Source: Sphaerisporangium aureirubrum (GTDB lineage Bacteria > Actinomycetota > Actinomycetes > Streptosporangiales > Streptosporangiaceae). Taken from it: a stretch of 64,000 bases of DNA. The DNA lies in NCBI RefSeq assembly GCF_042658925.1, contig NZ_JBHSRF010000016.1, forward strand, positions 1 to 64,000. The letters are read 5' to 3'. Positions 62,091 to 64,000 of the stretch are shown here, piece by piece. Under the pieces are notes generated by a model. It worked only from the letters and a program-made list of their open reading frames with translations. It ran no database searches and had not been told where the DNA came from. The position numbers were made by a program, and so were the translations under genes. Every line of letters begins with the position of its first letter. Within the stretch, counting starts at the first letter, position 1.

Positions 62091-62975
62091 GTGAGTGCAC
62101 CGCTGAGGCTGATGGCCGTTCACGCGCACCCCGACGACGAGTCGAGCAAGGGCGCCGCCACCATGGCCCGCTACGTGGCCGAAGGCGTCGACGTGCTCGT
62201 CTGCACCCTGACCGGCGGTGAGCGCGGCTCGGTCCTGAACCCTAAGATGGACCGTCCCGAGATCGTGGCCAACATCTCCGAGGTGCGCCGCCAGGAGATG
62301 GAGAAGGCCCGGCTGATCCTCGGCGTGCGGCAGAGCTTCCTCGGCTTCGTCGACTCGGGCCTGCCCGAGGACGAGAACGAGCCGCTGCCCGAGGGCTGCT
62401 TCGCGCTGCAGCCGGTGGAGGTCGCGGCGGCCCCGCTGGTCGCGGCGGTGCGCGAGTTCCGTCCGCACGTGATCCTCACCTACGACGACGACGGCGGCTA
62501 CCCCCACCCCGACCACATCATGACCAACAAGGTGTCGGTCGAGGCGTTCGAGGCGGCCGGCGATCCCGACCGCTTCCCCGATCTCGGCGAGCCGTGGCAG
62601 CCGCTCAAGCTCTACTACCACATGGGCTTCACCAAGGAGCGCTTCGAGGCGCTGCACCAGGCCATGACCGAGCGCGAGATGGGCTCCCCGTACGCCGACT
62701 GGATCGCCCGCTGGGAGGACCGGCCGCAGAAGTGGGCCGTCACCACGCGGGTGCCGTGCGGCGACTACTTCGAGACCCGGGACCAGGCGCTGCTCGCGCA
62801 CGCCACGCAGGTGGACCCCGACGGCTTCTGGTTCGTCTGCCCCCGCGAGCTCCAGCAGGAGATCTGGCCCACCGAGGACTACCACCTGGCGCGTTCGCTG
62901 GTCGGCACCGAGACGCCGGAGGACGACCTGTTCACGGGCATCCACGCCGAGAACGTCTCGCGCACCCACCCCTGA
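62091..62975 (+). CDS. mca: Mycothiol S-conjugate amidase
   Basis: A 294-residue zinc amidase of the LmbE/MshB superfamily, which cleaves mycothiol S-conjugates to a mercapturate and GlcN-Ins for detoxification. The zinc motif AVHAHPDDESSKGAATMARY starts at residue 9 and the second zinc His is in GGYPHPDHIMTNK near 142. TLTGGERGSVLNP near 40 and FVDSGLPEDENE near 85 are Mca-type signatures that separate it from MshB. The GTG at 62091 follows GAGGAGAC. Presence of Mca implies mycothiol, a hallmark of actinobacteria. Confidence 0.95.
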   Translation: MSAPLRLMAVHAHPDDESSKGAATMARYVAEGVDVLVCTLTGGERGSVLNPKMDRPEIVANISEVRRQEMEKARLILGVRQSFLGFVDSGLPEDENEPLPEGCFALQPVEVAAAPLVAAVREFRPHVILTYDDDGGYPHPDHIMTNKVSVEAFEAAGDPDRFPDLGEPWQPLKLYYHMGFTKERFEALHQAMTEREMGSPYADWIARWEDRPQKWAVTTRVPCGDYFETRDQALLAHATQVDPDGFWFVCPRELQQEIWPTEDYHLARSLVGTETPEDDLFTGIHAENVSRTHP

Positions 62976-63011
62976 GCGGACCCGGACCCCCACGGTGGCA
63001 GACTTGACGAC

Positions 63012-63230
63012 GTGACTGTTCACGCCGCACACGCGGCCGTCCTGGCGGCCGCGCCCGTCACCCCTGTCGGCCCGGGTCTGATCGGCTTCCTCGTGGTCGC
63101 CGCGATCGGTGTCGCCCTGTACTTCCTGATCAGGTCGATGAACAAGCAGATGTCGAGGATCGAGGTCCCGCGCGAGGGCGAGCCGGAACGGCCCGAGTCC
63201 GAGGCGAGACCGCAGGACGAGCCCCGCTGA
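63012..63230 (+). CDS. Small single-pass membrane protein next to mca
   Basis: A 72-residue protein with a hydrophobic helix (LIGFLVVAAIGVALYFLIRS, residues 23-42) after a mildly hydrophobic N-terminus and a charged tail (KQMSRIEVPREGEPERPESE). It starts at GTG 63012, 36 bp after mca, and resembles the small protein that follows mca in actinomycetes (Rv1083-like position). No function is known. Confidence 0.72.
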   Translation: MTVHAAHAAVLAAAPVTPVGPGLIGFLVVAAIGVALYFLIRSMNKQMSRIEVPREGEPERPESEARPQDEPR

Positions 63231-63261
63231 ACGCGCCGGGGCGGACGAGAGGACTCCGTTG

Positions 63262-63576
63262 ATGCAGGACGCGGTCGAGGTCGCGGAGAACCACGACGCC
63301 CGCCGTTACGAGATCACCGTGGACGGCAGGCTCGCCGGGTTCGTGCAGTACCGCCGCCGTCCCGGTCAGCTGGTGTTCACCCACACCGAGATCGGCGACG
63401 AGTACGAGGGCAAGGGCCTCGGCAGCCGGTTGATCGGCGCGGCGCTGGACGCCGCCCGCGCCGCGGGGGTGTCCGTCGTGCCGGTCTGCCCGTTCGTGTC
63501 GCGCTTCGTCGAGCACCACCCCGAGTACCGCGACGTGCTCGCCGAGGAGGCCGAGGAGGCCCAGCCGGGCGCCTGA
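63262..63576 (+). CDS. GNAT-fold N-acetyltransferase (small YjdJ-like type)
   Basis: A 104-residue protein of the short GCN5-related family with a C-terminal acetyl-CoA motif: EITVDGRLAGFVQYRRRPGQ, LVFTHTEIGDEYEGKGLGSR (Q/R-x-x-G-x-G/A type loop EGKGLGSRL) and LDAARAAGVSVVPVCPFVSR. The histidines and tail YRDVLAEEAEEA complete the family pattern. Such small acetyltransferases have no firmly known substrates. The ATG at 63262 is used rather than the TTG one codon earlier. It lies 31 bp after the small membrane protein and is probably co-transcribed with mca. Confidence 0.88.
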   Translation: MQDAVEVAENHDARRYEITVDGRLAGFVQYRRRPGQLVFTHTEIGDEYEGKGLGSRLIGAALDAARAAGVSVVPVCPFVSRFVEHHPEYRDVLAEEAEEAQPGA

Positions 63577-63580
63577 CCCG

Positions 63581-64000
63581 TCAGCGGGCGGACCAGGCGC
63601 GCTCCAGGGCCTTCGGCAGGCCCCACCAGCCGAGCTGCGTGAGCACCGAACGCTCGTCCACGATGCCGAGCCGCTCCCACAGGGGCGTGACGGCGGAGAA
63701 CAGCGACTCGGTCATCTCAAGGTCCTCGGGCTCGTCCATGTCGATGTCGATGTCCTCGGACTCGGCGACGAACCGTGCGATGCGCTCAGGGGACGCCAGC
63801 ACGCCGGGGCCACGCCGGGACAGCTCCACCACGGCGGCGAGCCAGTCGGCGTGGTGGATGGTGCACAGCGCGGCCAGCGCCGCGTCCTCGCGGCTCAGCT
63901 CGCTCTCCAGGTCCCAGAAGCGGTGCTCGTCCTCGTCGTCCTCCTCGATGTCGGAGACCGGGGACGCGACACCCGCCGCGACCATCAGCCACAGCTCGAT
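63581..64000 (-). CDS. Acidic conserved protein, N-terminus outside window
   Basis: The minus-strand frame is open to the window edge, reading IELWLMVAAGVASPVSD before an acidic tract (EEDDEDE) and a helical remainder (ALAALCTIHHADWLAAVVEL, ASPERIARFVAESEDIDIDM, SLFSAVTPLWERLGIVDERS). At least 139 residues are present and the start is outside. The region ends WWGLPKALERAWSAR. I do not recognise the family; the wording resembles C-terminal parts of larger actinomycete proteins of unknown function. It converges on the acetyltransferase gene with 4 bp between stops. Confidence 0.65.
   Translation of the reverse strand: MELWLMVAAGVASPVSDIEEDDEDEHRFWDLESELSREDAALAALCTIHHADWLAAVVELSRRGPGVLASPERIARFVAESEDIDIDMDEPEDLEMTESLFSAVTPLWERLGIVDERSVLTQLGWWGLPKALERAWSAR

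Overview
The window is high-GC actinomycete chromosomal DNA. Marker genes are mycothiol S-conjugate amidase, GTP-dependent PEP carboxykinase, class II FBPase, DUF397/DUF5753 regulator pairs, DUF4245, DUF4307 and DUF1707. GTG and TTG starts are frequent, Ser/Thr kinases have long Pro-rich linkers, and there is a TTA codon in a specialised gene. From memory, a scaffold (ychF, DUF6542, ispH, lipid-droplet-type protein, xseA, xseB, DUF4245, glpX, fumarase, phoH, short Z-prenyl synthase, mca, DUF4307, greA) matches the M. tuberculosis Rv1080-Rv1112 neighbourhood. The organism looks like a filamentous actinomycete, perhaps Streptosporangiaceae; the family is a guess. No tRNA, rRNA or CRISPR array was seen.

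Layout. (1) 1-8.65 kb, minus strand: a type IV secretion/conjugation-like operon in the order VirB8/TcpC-like, small TcpD-like membrane protein, TcpE-like domain fused to a MinD-like domain, VirB4/TcpF-like ATPase, and a VirB6/TrbL-like polytopic protein cut by the window start. (2) 9.2-16.0 kb: housekeeping block ychF, rmuC, DUF6542, ispH, xseA, xseB. (3) 16.1-21.6 kb: an accessory metabolic island of a methyltransferase, an asparagine-synthetase-like amidotransferase and an ATP-grasp ligase in one operon, divergent from an MFS exporter. It looks like a compact uncharacterised natural-product pathway. A decayed IS701-type element follows at 21.67-23.03 kb. (4) 23.2-30.8 kb: DUF4245, TetR, glpX, a DUF1707 protein, an ABC exporter, an SDR and an MFS protein.

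(5) 30.9-37.3 kb, minus strand: a tightly overlapping inositol catabolic operon iolG-iolE-iolC-aldolase-iolB-iolD with a readable promoter and a nearby palindrome. (6) 37.4-45.9 kb: class I Fe-S fumarase, two Ser/Thr kinases separated by a repeat array, and class II fumarase. (7) 45.9-53.1 kb: DUF397/XRE pair, a family 2 glycosyltransferase with an altered DxD site, a response regulator / histidine kinase / GerMN lipoprotein operon, and a transglycosylase-like wall protein. (8) 53.1-54.0 kb: repeats only. (9) 54.0-64 kb: PhoH-PIN protein, Z-prenyl synthase, pckG, a conserved unknown, an NlpC/P60 hydrolase, greA, DUF4307, mca, a small membrane protein, a GNAT protein and a partial unknown.

The most distinctive items are the methyltransferase/AsnB-like/ATP-grasp/MFS cassette, the T4SS-like locus whose MinD-like domain has lost the P-loop lysine, and a dispersed composite repeat family (palindromic core plus G/C hairpin module) filling the intergenic regions near 23-24, 41 and 53 kb.
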